From CAZOYN01 sp964584135 (GTDB lineage: Bacteria > Patescibacteriota > Saccharimonadia > Saccharimonadales > UBA4665): a stretch of 21,229 bases of DNA. Position 1 is the first letter of the stretch; each line of letters begins with the position of its first letter. Shown one piece after another: positions 1 through 6,858 of this stretch. The DNA lies in contig CAZOYN010000012.1 in the NCBI GenBank assembly GCA_964584135.1, positions 1 through 21,229 of the forward strand, read 5' to 3'. The position numbers and the translations under genes are program-made. The notes beneath the pieces are model-generated. The model made no database searches and had not been told where the DNA came from. It saw nothing but the letters and a program-made list of their open reading frames with translations.

Positions 1-63
1 TTCCGATCTGGAGTCCGAATTAGATGTATCGGCAGGTTTTATTGGATATGCTTCAAAGGGCAT
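1..63 (-). CDS. 5' part of an unknown protein, cut by window edge
   Basis: An open frame begins with ATG at 63 and runs off the left edge, giving 21 residues that start MPFEAYPIKPADTS. A good Shine-Dalgarno, AAGGAGA, lies about five bases before the ATG, which supports the start and makes this a real gene rather than a chance frame. Further upstream a TTGACT (104-109) and TACAAT (78-83) can be seen, but they are 20 bases apart, longer than usual for a promoter. The visible segment is polar and proline-, serine- and aspartate-rich, with no signal peptide and no recognisable domain, so no function can be given. Confidence 0.6.
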   Translation of the reverse strand, partial: MPFEAYPIKPADTSNSDSRSE

Positions 64-278
64 ATTTTTCTCCTTATATTGTAGTTTCTATTCTGCACCG
101 AGAAGTCAATAATGCAAGCATAAGCAAATTAAAAAAGCCGGCATGATCTCTTCGAACTAAGCGTAAGCTTTTTGGCTCCGCCTGCACAACTCAATCAGTA
201 ACCTATCTTTTGAGTACCAGGTTGATAGCAGTTATATCGAGGAGCCTGCAGGCAGACTTGGGCTAAACGGGCTAAAAC

Positions 279-1457
279 CTAGCTTGGCTCAGTACTTTCC
301 GTACTTATCGTGTCTTCGTTCCTGCGTCTTTTGATAATGTTACGCATAATATCTCGACTGAAGTCGTCATCAGAAATAATAAGACGCTCTTTGTCAGGGC
401 GGCGCTCTTTCTCGCCAGAATCACCGCTTAGACCTGCTAGCGCAATCGAACCTAGTAGGCTTGGCGATATGGGTTCACGGTAACCTTCCAATTCTTTAGC
501 AGTTGCACTTAATGCTCGACCAAAGCGTGATGCCGCATCGCTCAGAAGATAGCTCCAATCCATACCAGGTAATATTCGCATACCTAATAAGCCATATAAG
601 CCATCAAGCTGACCTAGCAAGTTAGTAAGCTGCTTATCGAATGAAACGAGGTTAGCTCGCGAGAGATTATAGGCAGTTACTTCATCACCCATGATCTTTT
701 CAACGACACGTTGGGTCGTATCAAAAGCCTGAGAAACTGAATAAAAACACTCACTTGGGATAGAGAACGAACCCTGTTCAGTTGCGCCTAGCGAATGAGC
801 AAATAAACCAGCAGCAGTGCCGAGAAGCCCAGCACGAATACGATGTGGTGCAAGCGCTAATTCACGCTCTTTCCAAGCGTCAACTTCCTCTTTTGTTTCA
901 AAGCGCCCTTTGCCAGCCTGTAGTGCCAGCCATGCTTTGTAGCGAGCTTTTTCGAGTGTTGCAGCGCTAGGACTTTCTACACCAGCGGCACTTGTAGCGA
1001 CCGTTTCAGCATATAATCCCTGAACAAGGGTCTCGTCATCATGTTGCTGTGCGTCTGTTATAGCTTTGAAAGTATCTTCGGACTCTGCACTCGTAACCTC
1101 TAGCTGTCTGTCGGGATGTAGTCGAGATAAAATATCTCGCTTCACGTCTTTATCGGCTACGCCAGAATGTTGCCCCGTGGCCTTTACCATCTGTCTGGCA
1201 AGACCACTTGCAGTATGCTTTGGTTCGTCAGCATCAGGCTTTATAAGGTGTTCTTTGCGTAGCTCAATCAATGCATCACGATTTGGTATTTCCATAGCAC
1301 TGACAGTGTGTAGTACTTCGGTGGCGGCTCTAGTTGCGTGTTTATGCACTGCTACTTGCTCTTGTGCTTGACTGGCAATCATCGCTAGGTCACTTCGAGC
1401 AAAATCAACTCTAAGAGTTTCTGACAGCTCACCTACTGGTACGGGTAAACGGCCCAT
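279..1457 (-). CDS. unknown protein with J-domain-like HPD segment
   Basis: A protein of about 392 residues with no family I recognise. Numbered from the upstream ATG at 1466, residues 108-141 read like helices II-III of a DnaJ J domain: basic residues, then L-HPD at 116-119, then FKAITDAQQ at 133-141. A usual J domain is about 70 residues with a clear helix I before HPD, and that part is not obvious, so a degenerate J domain is only a possibility. Residues 211-245 and 283-310 are moderately hydrophobic and glycine-rich without a clear transmembrane helix; the C-terminus is highly charged and ends in a Ser/Thr/Glu tail. I chose the ATG at 1457 (M4 of the longest frame), because a perfect TATAAT directly abuts the ATG at 1466 and would start transcription at about 1460. 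There is no Shine-Dalgarno. It is transcribed alone. Confidence 0.7.
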   Translation of the reverse strand: MGRLPVPVGELSETLRVDFARSDLAMIASQAQEQVAVHKHATRAATEVLHTVSAMEIPNRDALIELRKEHLIKPDADEPKHTASGLARQMVKATGQHSGVADKDVKRDILSRLHPDRQLEVTSAESEDTFKAITDAQQHDDETLVQGLYAETVATSAAGVESPSAATLEKARYKAWLALQAGKGRFETKEEVDAWKERELALAPHRIRAGLLGTAAGLFAHSLGATEQGSFSIPSECFYSVSQAFDTTQRVVEKIMGDEVTAYNLSRANLVSFDKQLTNLLGQLDGLYGLLGMRILPGMDWSYLLSDAASRFGRALSATAKELEGYREPISPSLLGSIALAGLSGDSGEKERRPDKERLIISDDDFSRDIMRNIIKRRRNEDTISTESTEPS

Positions 1458-1466
1458 GTTAGGCAT

Positions 1467-1495
1467 ATTATAATATTATTCATTAATTAAAGCAA
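1467..1495 (-). promoter_or_regulatory. promoter of the HPD protein, leaderless type
   Basis: On the minus strand, TTGCTT (1490-1495) is followed after 17 bases by a perfect TATAAT (1467-1472). The -10 box touches the first ATG (1466), so the predicted start of transcription (about 1460) falls just before the in-frame ATG at 1457. This gives a leaderless or nearly leaderless mRNA. The -35 box is weak. Confidence 0.6.
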
Positions 1496-1695
1496 GTAAT
1501 TTCTTGACCGCCATTCTGACGGTTCCAACTTGCTATGCCTTGTAATCGGCACGGCATCTTTCTGGCTATCCAAGGAGTGAATCTGGGAACCGGTCTTGGA
1601 ACACGGTCACCCCTTTTCACTGCTTGGTCTGGCTCCCCCTAATAGACGAGCTTCGCAGCTTTGATAAAGCAGACCTGCTAGTACTTGAAGACTTC

Positions 1696-1905
1696 TTAAT
1701 CGGTTCTCATTCTTTCGACTGGGACATCAACCAAATTGACGGCTACAACATCACCCTGAACCATTAGTCCAACTACTTCCGCAAGCCAAGGTGCGGTTTC
1801 GCTTGTTAAACCAAGGCTAGGGTTCATGGCAAATGTTTCTTTTTTGCCGTCGCCGAACACTACTTCTGCACCGGCCGTGACTGCTTTGCTGCCTTGCTCT
1901 CCCAT
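1696..1905 (-). CDS. small unknown protein coupled to SDR gene
   Basis: A 69-residue protein of unknown function. Its ATG overlaps the stop codon of the upstream short-chain dehydrogenase gene in a TAATG arrangement, so translation is probably coupled and the two form an operon. The sequence looks like a small beta-rich fold: VVFGDGKKETF, then a stretch around PSLGLTSETAPWLAEVVGL, then GDVVAVNLVDVPVER. It is acidic, lacks cysteines, and has no membrane segment or signal peptide. The tight coupling suggests a role beside the oxidoreductase, but nothing in the sequence says what that is. The gene is followed by about 200 bases without a recognised gene. Confidence 0.65.
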   Translation of the reverse strand: MGEQGSKAVTAGAEVVFGDGKKETFAMNPSLGLTSETAPWLAEVVGLMVQGDVVAVNLVDVPVERMRTD

Positions 1906-2561
1906 TACAGACTTCCTCGCTCGATGACTTCCTCGTGAAAAGCGCCAGTTTGTGCACTAGTCGTTTCAAGTATGCGCGCAGCAACCTTAGCGGGGTCTAA
2001 GAACTCGCTAAAGCTTTCTGGTCGGTCAGCGTCCCAAAATGGCGTTTGCATACCACCAGGCATGAACAGCGCAACTTTTACATTTCCACCTAAACGTTCA
2101 CTTTCTAGGCCAAGGCTTCGCGTAAAGCCGACTTGTGCATGTTTAGTGCCGGCGTAAACGGCTTCATCTTTCCTTGCCTTATAGCCAGTGGTGGAGCTAA
2201 CGACTACGAAATGGCTTGTCGCTTCGGAACCGAGCATAGCTCGAAATGCAGCTTGCGCGGCAGGCAGTACGTTCCCAAAGTTCACTGCAGCCATTTTCTC
2301 AGGAGCCACTTGCTCTGAAAAATCTCCGGTATAACCATATCCAGATACCCAATAGAAGTTGATGGCCATATTACCAAGCTGCTGTATGTGATTTGCAAGA
2401 ATTGACGCGTCAGCTTCAGAGGCCAGGTCAATCTTTAGCCCCGCCCCATGTTTGCTCTCGTCAAAGCCCCTGCCAACGATAAGCGTTCCTTCGCCCTGCT
2501 CGCTAAGTTGTTTTGCGATGTGCTCACCAAGTCCGTGAGTGCCGCCAATAATTATGTTCAT
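1905..2561 (-). CDS. short-chain dehydrogenase/reductase (SDR)
   Basis: A 218-residue NAD(P)-dependent oxidoreductase of the classical SDR family; substrate unknown. Visible are the Rossmann glycine motif GGTHGLG at 6-12 (a variant of TGxxxGIG), an acidic KIDLAS near 43-48, the structural Asn in VNFGNV (N94), the catalytic Ser pair VVSST (122-123), the YxxxK pair Y136/K140 in YAGTK, and MPGGMQTPF after the active site. The length fits a minimal SDR. The longest frame starts at 2582, but an extended -10 box lies at 2568-2576, so I use the ATG at 2561, six bases after that box. Its stop overlaps the start of the small gene at 1905. Confidence 0.88.
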   Translation of the reverse strand: MNIIIGGTHGLGEHIAKQLSEQGEGTLIVGRGFDESKHGAGLKIDLASEADASILANHIQQLGNMAINFYWVSGYGYTGDFSEQVAPEKMAAVNFGNVLPAAQAAFRAMLGSEATSHFVVVSSTTGYKARKDEAVYAGTKHAQVGFTRSLGLESERLGGNVKVALFMPGGMQTPFWDADRPESFSEFLDPAKVAARILETTSAQTGAFHEEVIERGSL

Positions 2562-2567
2562 AAGATA

Positions 2568-2576
2568 ACTATAGCA
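2568..2576 (-). promoter_or_regulatory. extended -10 promoter of SDR operon
   Basis: TGCTATAGT on the minus strand is an extended -10 element (TGn plus TATAGT). Six bases separate it from the SDR ATG at 2561, so the mRNA would start at or just beside the start codon. No convincing -35 is present; the upstream sequence is the terminator hairpin at 2582-2605. Confidence 0.6.
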
Positions 2577-2581
2577 AAACA

Positions 2582-2605
2582 AAAAGACTTCCGAAGAAGT
2601 CTTTT
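2582..2605 (-). terminator. intrinsic terminator with TTCG loop
   Basis: A perfect 10-bp stem (arms 2582-2591 and 2596-2605) closes a four-base loop that reads TTCG on the minus strand. On the minus strand the stem ends in T residues and runs into TTTTTGTTTT, a good U-tract. It would stop transcripts leaving the HIT gene (ends 2700) before they reach the SDR promoter. Confidence 0.8.
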
Positions 2606-2699
2606 AAGCATTAACGTCTTGGCTCACCACAATAGAGGAAGTTATAACCATAATTAAACAGGATTTAACAGCGTACAGTTTCTAGTCGGCAACTTTCAA

Positions 2700-3125
2700 T
2701 TAGTCTTGATTAAAGAGGCTAGAGATTCTTACTTCTTCATCTTCGCTAAGTTCAAGGAAAAGCGGTGTTTCATGGCGTTCTACTTGTTGGTACAACTCAT
2801 CTTCGTTAGTGCGAGGATAGACGTGGTAATGAGTGTGATCAACCTTTACACGACCCTGTTTCATAAATGGTCGATAATTTTGTTTTACATCAGCCCCGCC
2901 ACCAAACTCAGCTATTAGTTTGTGTTGGGCGACTTTAATTAAGCTAAATACCGCGATCAATTCTTCGTCGCTCATTTCCCAAGGTTTTTCTATGTGTCTC
3001 TTAGGGGTTACAAGAATGTGCCCTTCGACTTTACGAGGGTTACTTAAAAAGAGGTTTGCATGTTCATTTTCCACCAAGACGCGTTCACCTAAATCACAAA
3101 ATGGGCATTCTTCAGTACTAGACAT
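2700..3125 (-). CDS. HIT family nucleotide hydrolase/transferase
   Basis: A 141-residue histidine-triad protein. The active-site triad is HTHYHVY at 97-103, with H97, H99 and H101 on alternate positions. An N-terminal CPFC (7-10) is typical of a zinc site in this family, and the HILVTPKRHIEKPWEM segment (36-51) matches the usual HIT core. HIT enzymes act on nucleotide phosphoramidates, dinucleoside polyphosphates or similar compounds; the exact substrate cannot be read here. The gene follows the methyltransferase by 45 bases, but its own promoter lies in that gap. The ATG at 3125 has no Shine-Dalgarno and lies seven bases from a -10 box. Confidence 0.9.
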   Translation of the reverse strand: MSSTEECPFCDLGERVLVENEHANLFLSNPRKVEGHILVTPKRHIEKPWEMSDEELIAVFSLIKVAQHKLIAEFGGGADVKQNYRPFMKQGRVKVDHTHYHVYPRTNEDELYQQVERHETPLFLELSEDEEVRISSLFNQD

Positions 3126-3132
3126 GGCTCTA

Positions 3133-3161
3133 AATATGCCAGATATAGAAGTTATTGTAAA
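3133..3161 (-). promoter_or_regulatory. promoter of HIT gene, leaderless type
   Basis: TTTACA (3156-3161), a 17-base spacer and CATATT (3133-3138) on the minus strand; seven bases then lead to the ATG at 3125. Transcription should start on or next to the A of the ATG. Confidence 0.55.
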
Positions 3162-3170
3162 TCTACGAGA

Positions 3171-3779
3171 CTACTGTTTCTGTAGGGCAACAGTAAACCA
3201 GTTAGTGCTACCTATTGTCTGACGATCTTCAAAAACGCTCTTGAATGCTGCACCAGCGATTTGTTCAATAAGCTGAGGGTTATAGTAGTAGAACATGCGA
3301 GCACCAAACTGGTCTTCCTGTAACTCCTCAACATACTCTGGTCGCTCCTTAAGCGAAATGTAGAGTATGCCATTAGGGCGTAGAGATTCTCCCGTCTTTT
3401 GGAATACCGTACCAAGATCGGTGCGATTTACGTGAAGTAATGACGCAAATGCGAAGTATAAATCAATGTTTGGAGGATAGTCATAGGACAGAGCATCAGC
3501 CACCTTAAAAGATTCATCGGGTAACTTTTGTCGAGCAAGGTCTAGTAAGCCAACTGACGGATCAAAGCCCTCATAGCTACCAACTCGCTTAACAATTTCT
3601 ACAGCATCCCTACCATCTCCGCAGCCAATTTCTACAGCACTAATCGACAAGGGGTCTTGTTGAGTTAGTTCAAGGGCTGTTTCAATGTCCTTTACGCGTG
3701 ATCCAATACCAGCAAAATACGACACGAACATTTCAGCTGAGTTATCATAGGTTTCTACGGTTAATTTGTCTTTACTCAT
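3171..3779 (-). CDS. class I SAM-dependent methyltransferase
   Basis: A 202-residue Rossmann-fold methyltransferase. Motif I is VEIGCGDGRDA (49-59), followed by the acidic end of strand 2 in EGFDPSVGLLDLA, motif II-like KVADALSYDYPPNIDLYFAF, then LRPNGILYISLKE as strand 5. The C-terminal part carries YYYNPQLIEQIAGAAF, seen in small-molecule methyltransferases. The substrate is unknown. It lies 22 bases after the Shedu stop codon, so the two are probably cotranscribed; whether it takes part in defence is not clear. It has no DNA-methylase catalytic motif (no NPPY or DPPY), so it is unlikely to be a restriction-type DNA methyltransferase. Confidence 0.85.
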   Translation of the reverse strand: MSKDKLTVETYDNSAEMFVSYFAGIGSRVKDIETALELTQQDPLSISAVEIGCGDGRDAVEIVKRVGSYEGFDPSVGLLDLARQKLPDESFKVADALSYDYPPNIDLYFAFASLLHVNRTDLGTVFQKTGESLRPNGILYISLKERPEYVEELQEDQFGARMFYYYNPQLIEQIAGAAFKSVFEDRQTIGSTNWFTVALQKQ

Positions 3780-3801
3780 CTGTTCTATACTCTTTTATTC
3801 T

Positions 3802-4953
3802 TTAAAACCAGTCAAGTGGATCTTCTACTGGCTCCTCATGCTCTTTTATCCGCTCAAGGTTCTCTATAGTAGAACCTAATTTATTAAGTAATTCAGAGTA
3901 TGTCCATATTTCGAGCGTTGAGCCTAAAGAGCGTACTAAGTTTTCGCGATTTTGCCTCCACCGTGCATCGTCACCATGCTTTCCGATTACGATAATGCAC
4001 TTTCCAATGTGAGCCTTTTCTTTGATGCCTAACTTTTCAAGCTCTGCATCGCCAGGTGGTTTTGATTCGAGTGTACTTTTATACTCTAGAATTTGAGGAA
4101 TAGCACGAGCTAGATGCTTATGAATCTGGTATGTGCTTGTGGGATTATTGATGCTAGAAGACTGCGTAACTTCGAAAATATCATCGGCTGGACTTTTTAA
4201 CTCAATCAGGACGTGATCTATATATTTTGAGCCTACACGCGTAAGAACATCGAATTTCTTCGAACTCACAGAACCCTCACGTTGGAAATCTATATATTCT
4301 AGTCCGAATATCATGCATCTTTGTTGTCTGTACTTATGCCCATTTTCGTCGAGCCAATTCTGAACGTCTGTTTCAGAAGCATCCTTATTTATGAATTCTT
4401 CCAATTTTTCTTTATAACTTTTTAGTAGTCTGATCGTCGATTTCGTTCTAAGCAACTCAGACACCTCAATTCCAAGTTCGTCAGCCATTTTGATAATCGC
4501 ATCATTGTTAGTGGCATTGTTCATGTATTCTTTTAGTTGTTCGGCGGATATGACTTGGTATGTTCCACCAAACTCACCAAAGTCGATTAACTCTTTGAAC
4601 CTAAATAGAAAGGCGATCATTTTCCAGAATTCACGATAACCATCTGCACCATCTGAGAATGGTATCCTACGGCTGCGTGACCCTGAGGGTGCGTTAACAT
4701 CATTAAATTGATCATCAACTCGGCGAAATATTAGGCGAGGTTGGTACTTATTATCTGTACCAGATCGCTTAAACTCTGTGTCGCACACCGTCAGATTATT
4801 GCCCTGAGGAGACTTGGATAAAATAAAGCCTTTGTAGGTTTCGTTGGTTTGGTTATCTACAAGGCTGCAATCAAAATGATCTTGCTGATTTATAGTAAGC
4901 GATTCAATGTCGTTTTCGGGAATAGTCAGGTCAAAATATCCAGAGGTATTCAT
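3802..4953 (-). CDS. sduA: Shedu-type (DUF4263) antiphage nuclease
   Basis: A 383-residue protein whose C-terminal half (about 190-360) matches the Shedu/DUF4263 nuclease domain. Visible parts are the entry segment ETDVQNWLDENGHKY (194-208), then the PD-(D/E)xK core with FDVL (D235) and the strand VLIELKSP holding E251-x-K253, then a helix with Q287 and Y291 (AIPQILEYKST), then a strand CIIVIGKHG and WTYSELL near the end. The N-terminal 180 residues look like the variable sensing part; its family I cannot assign. Shedu is known as a single-gene phage-defence system that cuts nucleic acid. No clear promoter or Shine-Dalgarno precedes the ATG at 4953. The gene sits in the AT-rich left half beside a mobile element, fitting a small defence locus. 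Confidence 0.82.
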   Translation of the reverse strand: MNTSGYFDLTIPENDIESLTINQQDHFDCSLVDNQTNETYKGFILSKSPQGNNLTVCDTEFKRSGTDNKYQPRLIFRRVDDQFNDVNAPSGSRSRRIPFSDGADGYREFWKMIAFLFRFKELIDFGEFGGTYQVISAEQLKEYMNNATNNDAIIKMADELGIEVSELLRTKSTIRLLKSYKEKLEEFINKDASETDVQNWLDENGHKYRQQRCMIFGLEYIDFQREGSVSSKKFDVLTRVGSKYIDHVLIELKSPADDIFEVTQSSSINNPTSTYQIHKHLARAIPQILEYKSTLESKPPGDAELEKLGIKEKAHIGKCIIVIGKHGDDARWRQNRENLVRSLGSTLEIWTYSELLNKLGSTIENLERIKEHEEPVEDPLDWF

Positions 4954-5056
4954 TACTTACTGCACCCCATGACGTGTTTGCTACGGCTAATCATGTACTT
5001 ATCTTAGCAAGACGTCAGTTGAAATACTACGCTAATGTTTTCTAATATGCTTACGC

Positions 5057-6190
5057 TTAAAAGGTTAGCCACTCTACGTCTTGAACTGCACCACGATTCT
5101 TAATACGAATTCCTGGCTCGTCAGTAACTTGTCCAATGGTCTGTGCAGACAATCCAAAGCTTTCTGCTTCTGCGAGTACTTTTTCTGGCTCTGAGGTAGC
5201 AATAACCATACCAGCCCCTAAATGCCATTTACCGTATGCTGTTTCGTCAGAGAAGCCTCGTAGCTTTTGTACCTCCGTCATTATGCGTGGTGGCTCAATA
5301 GGTGTGTCAATCGTAACGCCGAGTCCTGACGGTTCAAGCATTCGTCCTAGCTTACTGGGCTGTCCACCACCAGTAATATGTGCCACGCCGCTTACAGCAG
5401 CCCTAGGCTCTTTGTCTATGTCGTAGCCACCGGTGAGTTCTGAGACAAACCTTGAGTAAATAATTGATGGTTTCTGCACCAGTCTTCCCAGCGACACTTC
5501 ACCTAGTTCTTTAACCACTACATCTTGCCATTGTGGTCCGTAGTGCTCAAGCATAGCTTTTCTTACATCCGTTATGCCATTTGAACGAAAGCCATGTTCA
5601 GCAAGTCCTACCAGAGAATCGCCTGGCTGAATCTGATGACCCGTAAGGATTCTGTCCTTATGAGCAAACCAAAGTACCGTTGCCCCCCAGTTATAGTTAA
5701 AGTCACCGTAGCCGCCAACTCTGTCGCCTAGTTCAGCAACTTCACCATTAACAACAACTACACCAGCAGCCTTAGCAGCCTCGACATAGCCCTGCGAAAG
5801 CTGTCTGACTGCCGTTCTAGTGTGTTCAGTGTCATTAAGTTGTCGGACGTCCAAGATTGAACCTATCGCAACAGGTTCAGCCCCTCGTACAACAGCGTCA
5901 TCGCACACCATTGCAAACAAATCGTGTGCTACTACTGAATGGTCATCAAGCCTTTCTGACACCTCAACTTTCGTCCCAACACCGTCAAACGCTAGATTGA
6001 GGTACATATTATCTACGTCTTTAAGCATTGTGCCTGGGATTGCTCGCAGCCCAGAAAATGATTCGTGAAACTCAACAAGCAAGCCTGGTCGGTTATGGTG
6101 GGTTTGTTTTGAAGCTTCATAGAGCATCTTAGAAACATCATCACCTAGTTCAATGTTTACGTCTTGTATCGGTCCACGTTGTTCAGCCAT
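5057..6190 (-). CDS. purM: PurM-like AIR synthetase (phosphoribosylformylglycinamidine cyclo-ligase)
   Basis: A 377-residue PurM-superfamily enzyme. AIR synthetase closes the imidazole ring of FGAM with ATP, a step of purine synthesis. Motifs seen are DGVGTK (69-74), AMVCDDAVVRGAEPV (93-107; the usual family form has ND where this has DD), NGEVAEL (148-154, standing for GGETAEM), FRSNGITDVRKAM (201-213) and HITGGGQPSKLGRML (271-285). It is somewhat longer than a usual PurM (about 345). No other purine gene is in the window, so it is an orphan here; it may serve a salvage variant or a PurM-like reaction on another substrate. The start is firm: GGAG with good spacing before the ATG, and a separate promoter at 6241-6268. 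Confidence 0.85.
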   Translation of the reverse strand: MAEQRGPIQDVNIELGDDVSKMLYEASKQTHHNRPGLLVEFHESFSGLRAIPGTMLKDVDNMYLNLAFDGVGTKVEVSERLDDHSVVAHDLFAMVCDDAVVRGAEPVAIGSILDVRQLNDTEHTRTAVRQLSQGYVEAAKAAGVVVVNGEVAELGDRVGGYGDFNYNWGATVLWFAHKDRILTGHQIQPGDSLVGLAEHGFRSNGITDVRKAMLEHYGPQWQDVVVKELGEVSLGRLVQKPSIIYSRFVSELTGGYDIDKEPRAAVSGVAHITGGGQPSKLGRMLEPSGLGVTIDTPIEPPRIMTEVQKLRGFSDETAYGKWHLGAGMVIATSEPEKVLAEAESFGLSAQTIGQVTDEPGIRIKNRGAVQDVEWLTF

Positions 6191-6240
6191 TACATCTCCT
6201 TTGCATAAGCTACTATATTTGTCTCCCCGTCATAGAAATG

Positions 6241-6268
6241 ATTATAGACAGCTTGTAATTAATACCAA
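6241..6268 (-). promoter_or_regulatory. promoter of purM
   Basis: TTGGTA (6263-6268), a 16-base spacer and a perfect TATAAT (6241-6246) on the minus strand. Transcription would start near 6234, giving a leader of about 44 bases that holds the AAAGGAG ribosome site. This is unlike the leaderless pattern of many other genes in the window. Confidence 0.6.
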
Positions 6269-6300
6269 AGCATAAGCAGTAAACGTTAAATAAAAGTGAT

Positions 6301-6535
6301 TTATTTTCGGGCATATAACTATACCCAACTTTCGTCAAGGAACGCGTCCTAGACCCCTCTCCGTGCGTCCAGATAGCGACTAAGCCCGTTCATCTTTTGC
6401 TGCTTCAAGATGATGAGTAACGCCGCGGATAATTTTCCGCCAGATTTTGACCCCTCAACGCCATTTTTCGCTATCCACTAGCTTAATAATCGAACCCCTC
6501 ACCCATTAGAATCTTGTGCGAGGCTACTAGTTAAG
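6301..6535. other. 235-bp non-coding stretch, possible element edge
   Basis: No gene is recognised here. The stretch holds several short structures: GCGTCC twice (in GGAACGCGTCC and again about 20 bases later), a 7-bp hairpin TCATCTT/AAGATGA near 6391-6415, and GCGGA/TCCGC near 6425-6440. On the minus strand TTCGATT and a GCTTAACTAGTAGC segment recall tRNA pieces, but they do not fold into a tRNA. It lies between purM and the first element gene, so it could hold the left attachment site; this is inference from position. Confidence 0.35.
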
Positions 6536-6769
6536 CTATGGAGTAGTACGAAAATTAAAATTTACTTTACGCTGGTTTTCATAAGCCAGAGCCATTGCCT
6601 CGGCGAATAATGGTTCTCGTTTTAGATAGTAAAAGTATGTGCTTTTACTGATCCTTGCGTATTTACAGGCATCACTAATGGGGTAGTTATGAGCCACTGC
6701 ATCAGCCAGCTTGCTAACGGTCTTAAAATTGAATTCCTGTGGTCGTCCCACAGCATTTTTAATAGCCAT
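6536..6769 (-). CDS. small helix-turn-helix DNA-binding protein
   Basis: A 77-residue basic protein. After a GRPQEF N-terminus, residues about 18-60 fit a homeodomain-like helix-turn-helix: KLADAVAHNYPISDACKYARI, then SKSTYFYYLKREP as recognition helix, then LFAEAMALAYE. The pattern of an A-C-x-x-A-x-I-S-x-S-T-Y-x-x-x-L-K segment resembles phage terminase small subunits and transposase HTH units, but the protein is too short for a full terminase small subunit. AAGGAG stands four bases before the ATG. It is transcribed divergently from the next gene across about 75 bases, so it may regulate the element's promoters; that role is inferred. Confidence 0.72.
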   Translation of the reverse strand: MAIKNAVGRPQEFNFKTVSKLADAVAHNYPISDACKYARISKSTYFYYLKREPLFAEAMALAYENQRKVNFNFRTTP

Positions 6770-6839
6770 AAAACTCCTTTTTGTTCTGTATTATGCTCTA
6801 CTTTAATTATACAAGTGCCACTTCTCAGAACGGTTGGCA

Positions 6840-6845
6840 TATAAT
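6840..6845 (+). promoter_or_regulatory. -10 box of element gene at 6859
   Basis: A perfect TATAAT overlaps the ATG at 6844, so that ATG and the longer frame from 6781 are unlikely starts. Transcription from about 6852 would leave a leader of roughly seven bases before the ATG at 6859. No good -35 is visible, which may mean an activator is needed. Confidence 0.45.
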
Positions 6846-6858
6846 GAGAATCAACCTT

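Noticed and set aside
2133..3415. Several plus- and minus-strand ORFs over the SDR, HIT and methyltransferase genes
   Set aside because: They are shadows of genes with clear family motifs and have no ribosome site or motif of their own.
3171..3779. Restriction-modification DNA methylase partner for the Shedu gene
   Set aside because: The protein lacks DNA-methylase catalytic motifs such as NPPY, DPPY or PC and resembles small-molecule methyltransferases.
6485..6545. tRNA-like fragment on the minus strand with TTCGATT and a D-arm-like segment
   Set aside because: T stem and acceptor stem do not pair and no anticodon arm with a seven-base loop forms.
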